64,000 nucleotides of DNA from Rhizohabitans arisaemae (GTDB taxonomy: Bacteria > Actinomycetota > Actinomycetes > Streptosporangiales > Streptosporangiaceae), in the NCBI RefSeq assembly GCF_025996515.1, contig NZ_BLRH01000021.1, positions 304,690 through 368,689 on the forward strand. The letters are read 5' to 3'. Positions 1 through 8,168 of the stretch are shown one piece after another (positions within the stretch are counted from its first letter, which is position 1; every line of letters begins with the position of its first letter). The position numbers and the translations under genes were made by a program. Below the pieces are notes generated by a model. That model was given only the letters and a program-made list of their open reading frames with translations. It had not been told where the DNA came from and did not search any database.

Positions 1-727
1 ATCCTGCACGTTCGACCCTGAGCTGCGGGAAGCCATCAGCGTCCCGACCCGGGCAGGTCCCGCCTGACGGGGTGCAAAGCGAGTACCAGAGCTTGCTCCT
101 CCCGAGAAACTCGTCGGTGAGATCGGGAACTCGCGGTCGCCCAGCCCCCGACTGTGTGGACGCCCTCCGCTTGCCCCTCCCGCTCCACCTGGCCGAGCTG
201 ACCGATGAGTACGTCCTGCCTACGGAGAGGGCCCACGACGACCGCGATGCCGAATGAGCTAACCCAGACGCCCTGCCGTACCAGCCTCGGCACTACCGTT
301 TGCCCGGGTTGCCGACCCTCCCATATGGCTCAGCTACACCCCGCAGGCGGGGCACTCGTACGAACGCCGGGTCCACCGCGCCGGGTTCGCCCGTAGCGGA
401 CCAGCATCCGGCGACAGCGGCCGCAGTCGTCGCCGAGTTCTCCGCTACCGGGGGCTCCAACGGCGCGGCGGCGCTGTGCCCGGCGAGCCGCGTCGGCGAA
501 AGCCTGATGCTGCCGCCGTCGGCGTTGCCCGTACGGCATGCCTCGGATCGGCGGCGCTGCAACGCAAGCCGTCCGGGCCTGCTTCACCTTGCGGCCTGCG
601 GCCGCCGTGGTGCCGGTGAGCGCCCCGACGGCCTACGGGCTCATCACGTCGCACATGCCGCATACGGCTCCGCGTGGTGGTCGGGCCTGACGGCCCGGAT
701 GGTGATGGGTCGGCCGGTCGGTTGCCG
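1..727. other. No supported gene; degenerate DNA
   Basis: I see no convincing coding sequence here. The open frames on both strands are short, overlap one another and show no family motif. One short stretch at 92-136 reads LAPPEKLVGEIGNSR on the plus strand and matches a minus-strand stretch at 2676-2720 that reads LAPPEELVREIGKSR. These are probably two relics of one gene family. The rest looks like decayed DNA. Confidence 0.45.
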
Positions 728-1078
728 CTACGGGGTCTTCTGGTCGGTGGACTGGTCCATGACGATGATGGTCGCGCCGCCCGGGTCCTTGTAGGTGGCC
801 TGGAAGCCGCCGGGGATCTGCGCGGGCGCTTCGACGACGGTGAGCGTCTCCGGGCGGGTGACGTGGAAGTCGTCGACGCTGTCGATGACGAACACGGGCG
901 AGACCGGGGCGTCGGGGTCGTGGGTGTCGAGCATGATCTGCACGTCGGTGCCGGGTAGGGCCAGCGCGACGGTCTCGTCGCCCTCACGCCAGCTCTCGGT
1001 GAAGCCGAGTCCGTCGCGGTAGAGGGCGAGCGAGGCCTTCAGGTCGGAGGTGGGGACGAACAGGAACTCAAGCTTCAT
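728..1078 (-). CDS. VOC-family (glyoxalase/bleomycin-resistance fold) protein
   Basis: A 116-residue protein of the vicinal oxygen chelate superfamily, the usual length for a one-module VOC protein. The N-terminus MKLEFLFVPTSDLKASLALY and the later KDPGGATIIVMDQS give the typical beta-alpha-beta-beta-beta pattern, ending in the D-P-x-G strand. Members bind a metal or a small ligand, either as enzymes or by sequestering antibiotics; the substrate cannot be read here. It is divergent from a TetR-type gene with only 57 bases between the two starts. That arrangement suggests the regulator controls this gene from the shared region. The classification is secure; the function is not. Confidence 0.85.
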   Translation of the reverse strand: MKLEFLFVPTSDLKASLALYRDGLGFTESWREGDETVALALPGTDVQIMLDTHDPDAPVSPVFVIDSVDDFHVTRPETLTVVEAPAQIPGGFQATYKDPGGATIIVMDQSTDQKTP

Positions 1079-1135
1079 GGTGCTTCCCTCTGATCGTAAC
1101 TAGATTTGCGGACAGCGTAACGGCATTATGTACGG

Positions 1136-1666
1136 ATGCGCGAATGGATTCCAGTTTCGACATCCCCCAGGGGCAGGCTCGTGCTCGCCGCGGTCAAGGA
1201 GTTCGGGGCACGCCCGTTCGAAGAGGTCACGGTCACCGAACTGGCGTCCGCGGCGAAGGTCACCACGGGCGCGCTCTACCACCACTTCGGCAGCAAGCTC
1301 GGGCTCTACGCCTTCGTCAGGCACGACATCGAACGGCGCCTGCTGGATCGCATGGAGGGCGCGATGGCGGCCGCGGGAACGGCGCCGGATCCTTCGGCGG
1401 CCGTCACCTCCGCCATGCTGGTCGGGCTGGACTTCGCCGTCCGCGAGAACTTTCCGCGGATCCTGGCGGACCCTCCACCGGACGCGGGAGACGACCCGCT
1501 GGCCGAACTGCTCAGCCATGGCACCGCCGCGCCGGCACCGCTACTCGGCCGCGTGCTCGCCGCAGCCTGGCGTGCGGCACTGGCGGCGATCGCCGAAGGC
1601 GCCCCGCCGGAGCAGGCCCGCGCCGCCCTCGCGGTTCTCAGCCTGCGCACCCCCGACCACCGATGA
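1136..1666 (+). CDS. TetR/AcrR-family transcriptional regulator
   Basis: A 176-residue regulator. Residues about 8-55 form the TetR helix-turn-helix: an initial helix, then VTVTELASAAKVTTGALYHH followed by FGSKLGLY, the hallmark TetR recognition segment. The remaining part is an alanine-rich helical ligand-binding domain with PDPSAAVTSAMLVGLDFAVRE, as in many actinobacterial TetR proteins. The ATG at 1136 is preferred because upstream frames are not conserved-looking. It is divergent from the VOC gene, so autoregulation together with control of that gene is the simple inference. The ligand is unknown. Confidence 0.85.
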   Translation: MREWIPVSTSPRGRLVLAAVKEFGARPFEEVTVTELASAAKVTTGALYHHFGSKLGLYAFVRHDIERRLLDRMEGAMAAAGTAPDPSAAVTSAMLVGLDFAVRENFPRILADPPPDAGDDPLAELLSHGTAAPAPLLGRVLAAAWRAALAAIAEGAPPEQARAALAVLSLRTPDHR

Positions 1667-1736
1667 AGCCCCGCATGTCACCTTCCGCCATTCCGAGCTC
1701 CAGGCGGTGTACGGGTCCGATTGAACGGCCGCCGGC

Positions 1737-1885
1737 CACCTGGACTGGTCCACGGTGGTGATCGACAGCTCGCACGTCCGGGCGCTCGAGGGCGGCCCGA
1801 AACCGGTCCGAGCCCGGTCGACCGTGTCAGGCCGGGCTCGAAGCACCACGTCGTCAGCGAGGGGGGAGGAATCCCCTGCTGATCT
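1737..1885 (+). pseudogene. IS5-family transposase remnant
   Basis: A short piece of an IS5-type DDE transposase. The first part reads HLDWSTVVIDSSHVRALEGG, the segment holding the first catalytic aspartate (VIDSSH). The text then continues in another frame as GPSPVDRVRPGSKHHVVSEG, the expected next segment of the same family, and stops at TGA near 1880. A frameshift near 1800 and the loss of both ends make it a dead relic. It lies just after the TetR gene and marks a past insertion. Confidence 0.7.
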
Positions 1886-1934
1886 TCCTGTTGGGACCCC
1901 TTAGGCCATCAGAGGCCGGGCCGTTTCACCGGGA

Positions 1935-2243
1935 TCAGCAGACGATGAAGATGCTTTTCCAACCGACAGGCGTCCGCTGCTCGGCGTTGCGGTTGGAGCG
2001 TAGTTCGAAATGCATCACGCCCTCGGCGTTGGGCTGGTTGTACATCCGGCCACTCTGGCCGTCGCCGTACCATTTGTAGGATCCGCCGAAGGGGATGTTG
2101 GACACCCCGCACCGGTCGATGACCACCGACCGGCCGGTGAAGGCCTGCCCTTCGTAGGCCACGTACTGCGAGGCGTAGGCGGCACTGGCCATGACCGCAA
2201 GCATGGCAGCGGAGATGACAGGGACGACTGCGAGTTTCTTCAC
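1935..2243 (-). CDS. Secreted peptidase-inhibitor family I36-like protein
   Basis: A 102-residue exported protein. Residues 1-25 form a Sec signal peptide: MKKLAVVPVISAAMLAVMAS, then AYA. The mature part, about 77 residues, has the crystallin-like Greek-key pattern of actinobacterial I36 proteins: VAYEGQAFTGRSVVIDRCG, later YKWYGDGQSGRMYN, then GWKSIFIVC. Two cysteines, in DRCG and at the C-terminus, can form a disulfide. Streptomyces inhibitors of this family act on metalloproteases; whether this one inhibits anything is inference. It stands alone between transposase relics. The start is supported by the signal peptide and a GAGGAAC purine-rich stretch upstream. Confidence 0.75.
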   Translation of the reverse strand: MKKLAVVPVISAAMLAVMASAAYASQYVAYEGQAFTGRSVVIDRCGVSNIPFGGSYKWYGDGQSGRMYNQPNAEGVMHFELRSNRNAEQRTPVGWKSIFIVC

Positions 2244-2396
2244 GACTGTTCCTCCCGAGGAGCTTCAATGATCTACCGAGGGTAGGCATGCTACTACTCT
2301 TAGTGAGATAAGTGTGGTTGCAGGCGGCAGCCCGGTGGCCGCACTCGCTGCGCTCGCCAAAGCCGGTGGAGGGGCCGGACACGCTTCGGGCCGCGG

Positions 2397-2531
2397 ACCT
2401 GGTCGCCGGTGACCGTCCAGGTCCGCGCCTACGACCTGCTGCGGATGTTCGGCTGTGGCCAAATGATCAAATACGCGACCGCGCTGCGGCTGCGTACGGC
2501 CGAGTCCCACCAGATGCTTCGCCGGTTCACT
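2397..2531 (+). pseudogene. Tn3-family transposase remnant
   Basis: A 45-codon open stretch that joins two motifs of Tn3-type transposases. RAYDLLRMFG comes from the region with the last catalytic part. MIKYATALRLRTAES followed by HQMLRRFT comes from a different part of the same long protein. The juxtaposition implies an internal deletion before decay. No start, stop or flanking inverted repeats can be assigned. It is evidence of past transposition only. Confidence 0.55.
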
Positions 2532-2899
2532 GCCCCGTCAGGGGGCGGGTCGGGACTGGGATTGGAGTTCGGCCGGATCAGAAGGTGAACGCGAGCCTGG
2601 GGATCACGTTCCGAACTCGTCGCAGGAAGCCGTAATGACGTACCGCTTGCGGCTGATCGTCATCTGGGCGACCGCCCGCGACTTCCCGATCTCGCGGACG
2701 AGCTCCTCGGGAGGAGCGAGGTCAGGTACTTGCTCGGGCTCACCTCCGCGGCTACCCGTTGAGGGGAGTCTCAGGCGGGGTCGGTCTCGCGGTTCGCACT
2801 TGATCTGCCTTACCTCGAAGCCTGGTGACACCTGTGGGACGCCGAATGCGTTTCACCCTCTCCCGCATCCACAGCGTCATGCCTGGATAGGAGAGAATG

Positions 2900-2930
2900 G
2901 TATCGATGGCGATAGTATCTCCATCGATAC
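2900..2930. promoter_or_regulatory. Perfect 10-bp inverted repeat upstream of the ATPase gene
   Basis: GTATCGATGG (2900-2909) and CCATCGATAC (2921-2930) are exact reverse complements separated by 11 bases. Inside lies a second small palindrome, GATAGTATC. The right edge is 22 bases before the chosen ATG at 2953. That is a normal place for an operator, or for an RNA hairpin that could mask the ribosome binding site. The protein that might bind it is not known. Confidence 0.55.
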
Positions 2931-2952
2931 TGTCGAACTCGGGGGTGTTTCC

Positions 2953-4374
2953 ATGCGTCGTTTCATCGGGCGGGATCGGGAGCTGAACGTGCTCCGCAAC
3001 GCCCTCCGGGCGGTTCACGATGCCATCGGGTCCGCTAGACCAGGTCAGTGCATCCTCATGCGGGGAAGACGGCGGATCGGCAAGTCGAGCTTGGTCGAGG
3101 AGTTCCTCCGGCGCACCGAGACGCCGAACCTCTTCTTCACCGCGGCGGGCGGCACGGCTGAGAGTGAACTGACCGAGCTGCTTGACTCCGTCGCCAGGTC
3201 GACGCTGTCGGAGCGGGCTCTGTTCTCAGAGGAGGCCCCGGCGCAGTGGAATGCGGCGTTCAGGCTACTTGCGGAGATCCTGCCCGATGACACCCCGAGC
3301 GTGGTCGTCATCGATGAGGTTCCGTATCTCATGGACCGCATCGACGCCTTCGAAGGCATGCTCCAGCGGGCATGGGACCGCCTGCTGAGCCGCAAGCCGG
3401 TACTTCTCCTCCTGGTCGGATCCGATCTGTCGATGATGGAGGCGCTGAACAGCTACGATCGCCCCTTCCATCAGCGGGGCCGGGAAATGATCGTGGGACC
3501 GCTGAACCCGGCCGATATCGGCGAGATGCTCGGCCTTTCGCCGGCGGCCGCCTTCGACGCCGCCCTGATCACGGGCGGTCTCCCGCTGATCTGCGCGGAG
3601 TGGCGGGCCGGAGCGGACGTTTGGGAGTTCCTCCGCGACTCGCTGGACAACCCCATCTCGGCGTTGCTGGTCTCCGCAGAGCGTTCACTGGCCGCGGAGT
3701 TTCCCCCGCAGGCGATGAGCAGGGAAGTCCTGCGGGCCATCGGAGCGGGAGAGCGCACCTTCACCAACATCGCGCGTGCCGCCGGCGGCATCGCCCACAC
3801 CACCCTCACTCGAGCTACGGATGTCCTGACCGAGAAACGGGTGGTGGCAGCGGAGTTGCCGCTCTCACTGCGGCCGTCGAAGGAACGCCGCTACCGGGTG
3901 GCCGACTCCTATCTGCGGTTCTGGCTCGCGTTTCTGGATCCGCACATGGCGGAGATCGAGCGGATGCGGGGAGACCTCACGCTGAGCCGGATCAAGGAGC
4001 AGTGGACGAGCTGGCGAGGCCGCGCGATCGAGCCCCTCGTCCGCGAATCCCTCGCCCGTCTCCTGCCGGACGGGCTCCTGCCCGCCGCCCCGGCGATCGG
4101 CGGGTACTGGACCCGTGGCAACGACGTCGAGATCGACGTGGTGGGTGCCGACCGGCAACCGGTGGCCAAGGAGTTGCTCTTCCTCGGCTCGATCAAGTGG
4201 CTGGAGGATTCCGCGTTCGACAACCACGATCTGGCCGTGCTGCAGAAGCACCGGGCGGCGATCACCGACGACCCGGTGCCGCTCGTGGCGCTCTCCCGCA
4301 ACGGGGCCGGCTGTTCCGGGCTCCAGGCGGCGTACGGCCCCGAGGAACTGATCAGCGCCTGGCGCAGGGCGTAG
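2953..4374 (+). CDS. AAA ATPase with DUF234-type C-terminal domain
   Basis: A 473-residue protein. The N-terminus MRRFIGRDRELNVLRNAL is the typical opening of bacterial and archaeal ATPases of this group. Walker A is GRRRIGKSS (about residue 38), Walker B is VVVIDEVPYL (about 118), and VLLLLVGSDLSMM is the sensor-like strand. A winged-helix stretch follows. The last 90 residues carry VEIDVVGADRQPV, then FLGSIKW, a D...K arrangement like the DUF234 PD-(D/E)XK-like fold. Family members are often accessory or defence-associated, but their role is poorly known. The ATG at 2953 is chosen because homology starts there, although the frame is open from 2635. A strong inverted repeat sits just upstream, and a scrambled partial copy follows. 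Confidence 0.8.
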   Translation: MRRFIGRDRELNVLRNALRAVHDAIGSARPGQCILMRGRRRIGKSSLVEEFLRRTETPNLFFTAAGGTAESELTELLDSVARSTLSERALFSEEAPAQWNAAFRLLAEILPDDTPSVVVIDEVPYLMDRIDAFEGMLQRAWDRLLSRKPVLLLLVGSDLSMMEALNSYDRPFHQRGREMIVGPLNPADIGEMLGLSPAAAFDAALITGGLPLICAEWRAGADVWEFLRDSLDNPISALLVSAERSLAAEFPPQAMSREVLRAIGAGERTFTNIARAAGGIAHTTLTRATDVLTEKRVVAAELPLSLRPSKERRYRVADSYLRFWLAFLDPHMAEIERMRGDLTLSRIKEQWTSWRGRAIEPLVRESLARLLPDGLLPAAPAIGGYWTRGNDVEIDVVGADRQPVAKELLFLGSIKWLEDSAFDNHDLAVLQKHRAAITDDPVPLVALSRNGAGCSGLQAAYGPEELISAWRRA

Positions 4375-4432
4375 CAGAGTCCGGCGCCGGTCATTTCCCG
4401 TCCTCATCTGTTTGGCAGCCGCTCTTGTGCAG

Positions 4433-4628
4433 GTGTTGCTCTTCCTCGGCTCGATCAAGTGGCTGGAGAACTGCGCGTTCGACGGCCACGACCTGGCCGT
4501 ACTGCAGAAGTACCGGGCGGCGATCACCGAGGCACGAGACGGGTCCCGGGGAGACGTGGCAGGCGTAGCTGCCGCGCGGGGAAGTCCTGTGGACCATCAG
4601 AGCCGAGGAGTGCACCTTCGCCAACCGC
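4433..4628 (+). pseudogene. Scrambled partial duplicate of the preceding ATPase gene
   Basis: Two blocks match the ATPase gene but in reversed order. Block 4433-4530 reads VLLFLGSIKWLENCAFDGHD and continues to KYRAAIT; it matches the C-terminal part at about 4170-4267. Block 4578-4628 encodes EVLWTIRAEECTFANR and matches EVLRAIGAGERTFTN at about 3722-3772, a more N-terminal part. A second, diverged copy must once have existed and been rearranged or deleted. There is no start or intact frame. Confidence 0.7.
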
Positions 4629-4963
4629 ACCTATCACTGGCAGCCCGGGCGAATTGGGGTTAGTAAAGGGTCGTGACCTTTATCAAAATAGTAGCTGAAT
4701 TGGCCACAACGACAGATTTCCCACCCTGGGCGACCACGTTTGATTGAATGGTGTCCACTCCACCTATTTGCCGATGTTATTTTGTGACAATGCCCGGTAC
4801 GCGATGGAAGTTAGCGGATGCACGAAAAGAAAGCTGACCCGTGCGCCACGATGCCGGGTCGTCCAAGGGACATTCCCCAACGGGGATTCAGAGACCCTCG
4901 CGGACCGGTAACCTGGGGCTGTCCACCCCGCGCAGCACTGCACTCGTGTACAACGAGGTGTTC
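4629..4963. other. Intergenic region without a gene
   Basis: About 330 bases, markedly more AT-rich around 4670-4800 than its surroundings, with no coding pattern. It probably holds the promoter of the following hypothetical gene. No clear -35/-10 pair was found. The open frame running into the next gene from 4841 has no conserved look and is treated as leader sequence. Confidence 0.4.
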
Positions 4964-5626
4964 ATGCCGAAGAAGCGATCAGCCAAACACCGCGAAAAGG
5001 CTTGGGCCCAGGCGCGATACGAGGCAAGGAAGCTCGCGCGTGAAGAGGGACTCCGCGAACAAGGCGCGCGACTCGTGGGGGAACGGAGCGGCGATCCGCG
5101 ATCAATCCGACGAAGGCAGACAGTAGATGGCCGAACCAATGCTCTATGGAACGCCGAGACGGAGTCGGGAAGACACGTATCCGACGCCCTGAAAAGACAG
5201 CTTGAGAGTTTCCACCACAAGTCCGGCTCCGCTGACCCGATCTTCTTCGACCCTGATGCCGACGAGCCTGCGCCCCTGAGTGAAGCGCGCCATAAGACCG
5301 TTCTCACGGAGGCCGCCACCCAAGCCGCTGAGAGTGGAGCCGATCCTTCGCTCATCCCTGACCACCGCGATCTCGGGTACCCCATGACCGCCGAGAACCA
5401 GCGTCTCGTCGAGGAGCTTCTGGCATGGTATGAGGCCCTTCAGGCGTATTGGGACGACGACGATGACGACGAGGATTTCGACGATGACGGATACGATATT
5501 CTCGACGATGAATACGATATTGAGGAGTTATCAGACGACAACATCAGAAAAACCGAACAAATCATCGCAACGATGCTCACGGATCTGAAACAGGCGCCAC
5601 CTGATCACGGAGACCGAGGGTGTTGA
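4964..5626 (+). CDS. Hypothetical protein, basic N-terminus and acidic C-terminus
   Basis: A 220-residue protein I do not recognise. It begins MPKKRSAKHREKAWAQARYE and is strongly basic and helical for about 60 residues. The middle is mixed. Near residues 163-190 there is a very acidic run, YWDDDDDDEDFDDDGYDILD, and it ends in a helical tail. There is no signal peptide or membrane segment. The ATG at 4964 is preferred to the in-frame ATG at 4841 because GAGG lies about 5 bases upstream and the composition changes there. The charge split suggests a nucleic-acid- or protein-binding role, but this is only inference. Base use is less GC-biased than in its neighbours, which fits acquired DNA. Confidence 0.6.
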   Translation: MPKKRSAKHREKAWAQARYEARKLAREEGLREQGARLVGERSGDPRSIRRRQTVDGRTNALWNAETESGRHVSDALKRQLESFHHKSGSADPIFFDPDADEPAPLSEARHKTVLTEAATQAAESGADPSLIPDHRDLGYPMTAENQRLVEELLAWYEALQAYWDDDDDDEDFDDDGYDILDDEYDIEELSDDNIRKTEQIIATMLTDLKQAPPDHGDRGC

Positions 5627-5651
5627 GGAATCAGTACCCATTTGATTGCTG

Positions 5652-6557
5652 TCACGAACGTGATGATGGACCGTTTCTGGCTTCGATTCTCGCCAGGTAG
5701 TCGCGGATTATGGACACATATTCTCCGCGAAGCGGTGCCGCTTCCAGATAGCCCATGTGAGCGGCGCCGAGCTGTATGACGTGTTCCGAATCTGGAATTC
5801 GGCGGGCGATGTCCGCCAGGTGCGCGGGAATGCATTCATCGAATTCCCCGCCCAGAACCAGGGTCGGGATGGCGATCCGCTCGAGCTCATCGAAGATGTC
5901 CCAATCCTTGAGGGTCCCCGTTATGTGGTAATCCGCATGACCGATCATCGTCCTGAACGTCGTCACACACATGAGAGCCGGGTCGAGGGCCACCGAGCCG
6001 GTACGTACGACACAGGCGCGCATGTACTCGCCTTGGGCGACCAGGTAGTCGGGATCATCCGTCTCCCCGCGTAGCTCCCGCCCGTAGGTGCGATCCAGGA
6101 CATTCCCCGGCAGGCCCGCCAGCAGCTCCCGCACCTCCTTTTCGAACCTGGGCACGCTCGCCAGGCCGTTGGCGCAGATCAGGCTCGTCCACGCGGGAGC
6201 CCGCTCCGCGGCGTACTGCAGGCCGAGCATGGCGCCCCAGGAATGGCCGTAGACGTGGGGCCGTTCCAGGCCGAGACCGTCGACGACGGCGCCGAGCTCG
6301 TCGAGGAAGCGTTCCACCGTAAGGAGGGTGATGTCCTCGATCGGGGTGGAACGCCCTACCCCGAGCTGGTCGTACCAGATGACCTCGCGTTCGCGGGCGA
6401 GCGGCTCGAACGCCTCGAACAGCAGGTCACTCGGATAGCCCGGACCGCCGTGCACGAGCAGGAGCGGGACGCCGCCAGTGCCCGTCCTGCGATACCAGAC
6501 CCTGCCGCCGGGTACGGCGATCTCGCCTTCCGTCCTGCGGATCGGAAATGCGCTCAT
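5652..6557 (-). CDS. Alpha/beta-fold hydrolase, proline iminopeptidase (S33) type
   Basis: A 301-residue hydrolase. The oxyanion-hole strand LLLVHGGPGYPSD (about residue 32) has the HGGPG motif of proline iminopeptidases and related amidases. The nucleophile elbow is GHSWGAM (about 108), and DQLGVGRS is the conserved strand-turn before it. The acid and histidine are probably in GGEFDECIP and the late AAHMGYLE. It probably removes N-terminal residues or cleaves amides or esters in the cytoplasm; the substrate is unknown. The start at 6557 is one base from the stop of the upstream SnoaL-like gene, so the two are translationally coupled. Confidence 0.8.
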   Translation of the reverse strand: MSAFPIRRTEGEIAVPGGRVWYRRTGTGGVPLLLVHGGPGYPSDLLFEAFEPLAREREVIWYDQLGVGRSTPIEDITLLTVERFLDELGAVVDGLGLERPHVYGHSWGAMLGLQYAAERAPAWTSLICANGLASVPRFEKEVRELLAGLPGNVLDRTYGRELRGETDDPDYLVAQGEYMRACVVRTGSVALDPALMCVTTFRTMIGHADYHITGTLKDWDIFDELERIAIPTLVLGGEFDECIPAHLADIARRIPDSEHVIQLGAAHMGYLEAAPLRGEYVSIIRDYLARIEARNGPSSRS

Positions 6558-6558
6558 G

Positions 6559-6927
6559 TCAGCACCCCGCTTCCGGCACGTCGTAGACGAACTCCTCGAT
6601 CCGGTCGATGAGGCCGTCCTCGAACCGGAAATACATGGCCGCGTGCATCTCAGCGCGCGAGCCGTCGGCCATGGCAAGGTGCAGCACCTGCTGCTGGAAC
6701 ACCTCGTGCGAATTGTGGAACTGGCGGACGACCTCGTATTTCAGGGAATCCAGGGTCGCGACAAGCGGCCCGAGCTGTTCGAGTTTCTCGTCGATGCTCT
6801 GATTTCCCTTGCCGTCGTTGTGCCACACGGTCGCCTTTCCGGTGCACATCGAGCGCATGCCCGCGAAATCATACGCCTCCAGCCGCCGCAGCGACTCCAC
6901 AGCCTTATCGCAGATGTTCTTGCCCAT
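6559..6927 (-). CDS. SnoaL-like / NTF2-fold protein
   Basis: A 122-residue NTF2-fold protein, first gene of a two-gene operon with the S33-type hydrolase. The pattern fits SnoaL-like domains: an N-terminal helix pair (MGKNICDKAVESLRRLE), a strand carrying CTGKATVWHNDGKG, and late strands MHAAMYFRFEDGLIDRIEEF. Members are small ligand-binding proteins, isomerases or cyclases. No specific reaction can be assigned. The start at 6927 is tentative: the frame is open upstream to 7020 and no strong Shine-Dalgarno precedes this ATG. Confidence 0.7.
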   Translation of the reverse strand: MGKNICDKAVESLRRLEAYDFAGMRSMCTGKATVWHNDGKGNQSIDEKLEQLGPLVATLDSLKYEVVRQFHNSHEVFQQQVLHLAMADGSRAEMHAAMYFRFEDGLIDRIEEFVYDVPEAGC

Positions 6928-7411
6928 GCGGGAATCCCATTTTGTCGTTTCCTGTGAAATGCGCCGCCGAGAAAAGCACGTCGTGATGTATGCATGATTT
7001 GGGGCGGCGGGATCCAGCATAGGGACGGGGAACTGCGAAGGTAAGGCTTGATTTACGTGGCCGCTTCAGGCAGTACGAATCCGCGACCGGTACCCCCCGG
7101 ACACTGCGTGTCACGCGACAGGGGGCTCGGGGGCTTCCTTGTGGCCTCGTTCATGGCCGGTCATCGAGGGGAGGTACGTACCACCTCCACCAGCTGTCGG
7201 GGGAGACCCGAGCTCTTGTCGCGCAGCGCTGCGATCGCCGTTCTGGCGGCATCCGGCCAGGCAGGTGACCGATCGATCCGGATACCGCCCTAACCTGAGC
7301 GGCTGCATCCTGAACTGGATGCTCAGGCAGGGGGAGAAGATCACCAGCTCCGTCGCCCGGCCCGACCACTTCGTGACCCCGGCCGCAGGCGACTGACACA
7401 CGATCCTCGTC
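6928..7411. other. Intergenic region without a supported gene
   Basis: About 480 bases. The nearest part is AT-rich and should hold the promoter of the SnoaL-like/hydrolase operon. Several overlapping frames are open further on, but none shows family motifs, a ribosome binding site or a consistent codon pattern. I see no RNA gene or repeat. Confidence 0.4.
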
Positions 7412-7882
7412 TCACGAAGTGTTTTCGGTCTGACGGAGCGCGGCTTCATACTGCTCGCGGGAGAAGACGAACGGTCCGAGGCCGTCGAGAGTCCAGCCGG
7501 GCCGATGCCCGTTGCGGAACCCGGACCAGGTAACCGTCTGGTCTGATACCTCTACCTGGGCGGTCAGGGGCCAGCAGCCCCATTCGCCGCACTCGCAGCC
7601 GAGGAGGACGGTCTCGCCCTCGAAGAACCACTGGAGTGTCGGCTCGCCAAGGAAGTGACGGCTGGGCCAGAGCACCTCGTCGCGTTCCAGTAGCCCTGCA
7701 TACGCGCCGGCGATGTCCGGGTGACCATCGGCACGGGCGAAGGGTAGCTCGATCACACCAGTGAGCTTGCGAAGGTCGTCCCCGTCGATGATGAGGTCCA
7801 CATGCGAGTAGGCGGGGCCGGGCGCTCTTCCGACGCGGAACTCGATGACGTGCACGCCGCTTAGGTTATGGCCCGTTCTCAT
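7412..7882 (-). CDS. Conserved hypothetical actinobacterial protein
   Basis: A 156-residue protein with no signal peptide. It opens with VIEFRVGRAPGPAYSHVDL and LIIDGDDLRKL, has LLGCECGEWGCWPLTAQV in the middle (about residues 100-117) and then VTWSGFRNGHRP. The C-x-C...C cluster with a following tryptophan is the most conserved-looking part and may bind metal. I recall similar unnamed proteins in Streptomyces but know no function. The start at 7882 is favoured because GGAG lies about 12 bases upstream; the frame is open to 7951. It stands alone on the minus strand. Confidence 0.6.
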   Translation of the reverse strand: MRTGHNLSGVHVIEFRVGRAPGPAYSHVDLIIDGDDLRKLTGVIELPFARADGHPDIAGAYAGLLERDEVLWPSRHFLGEPTLQWFFEGETVLLGCECGEWGCWPLTAQVEVSDQTVTWSGFRNGHRPGWTLDGLGPFVFSREQYEAALRQTENTS

Positions 7883-8168
7883 CTGTCGAGTGGTCTCCAG
7901 GGCGCTTCCGACAGGACCGATCCCATTGTTGATCTTGGTGTGACGATGCACGGGAGAGTCCGAGCGCGGGCCGACATGTGAGTATCCGCAGGTACTGGCA
8001 TTGATCGGCGATCATTGACCCGACATTGACGGGGTTATGAGTCCGGCGGGCTGGCTAACGGCGGGGGTACCTGGATTCGTGGGCTCCGTGGACCGGTCGA
8101 GCACGCGAACGCATCTCCGGCGGGGCTGGGTGCCGGGTTCGCCTGGGTGGGTGAACCCGGCACGTGGG

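Noticed and set aside
4841-4963. Extended start for the basic/acidic hypothetical protein
   Set aside because: The 41 extra codons lack a conserved look, and ATG 4964 has a better ribosome binding site.
7048-7449. Small genes on either strand in the 7.0-7.4 kb gap
   Set aside because: Frames overlap each other, have no ribosome binding site or family motif, and composition does not single one out.
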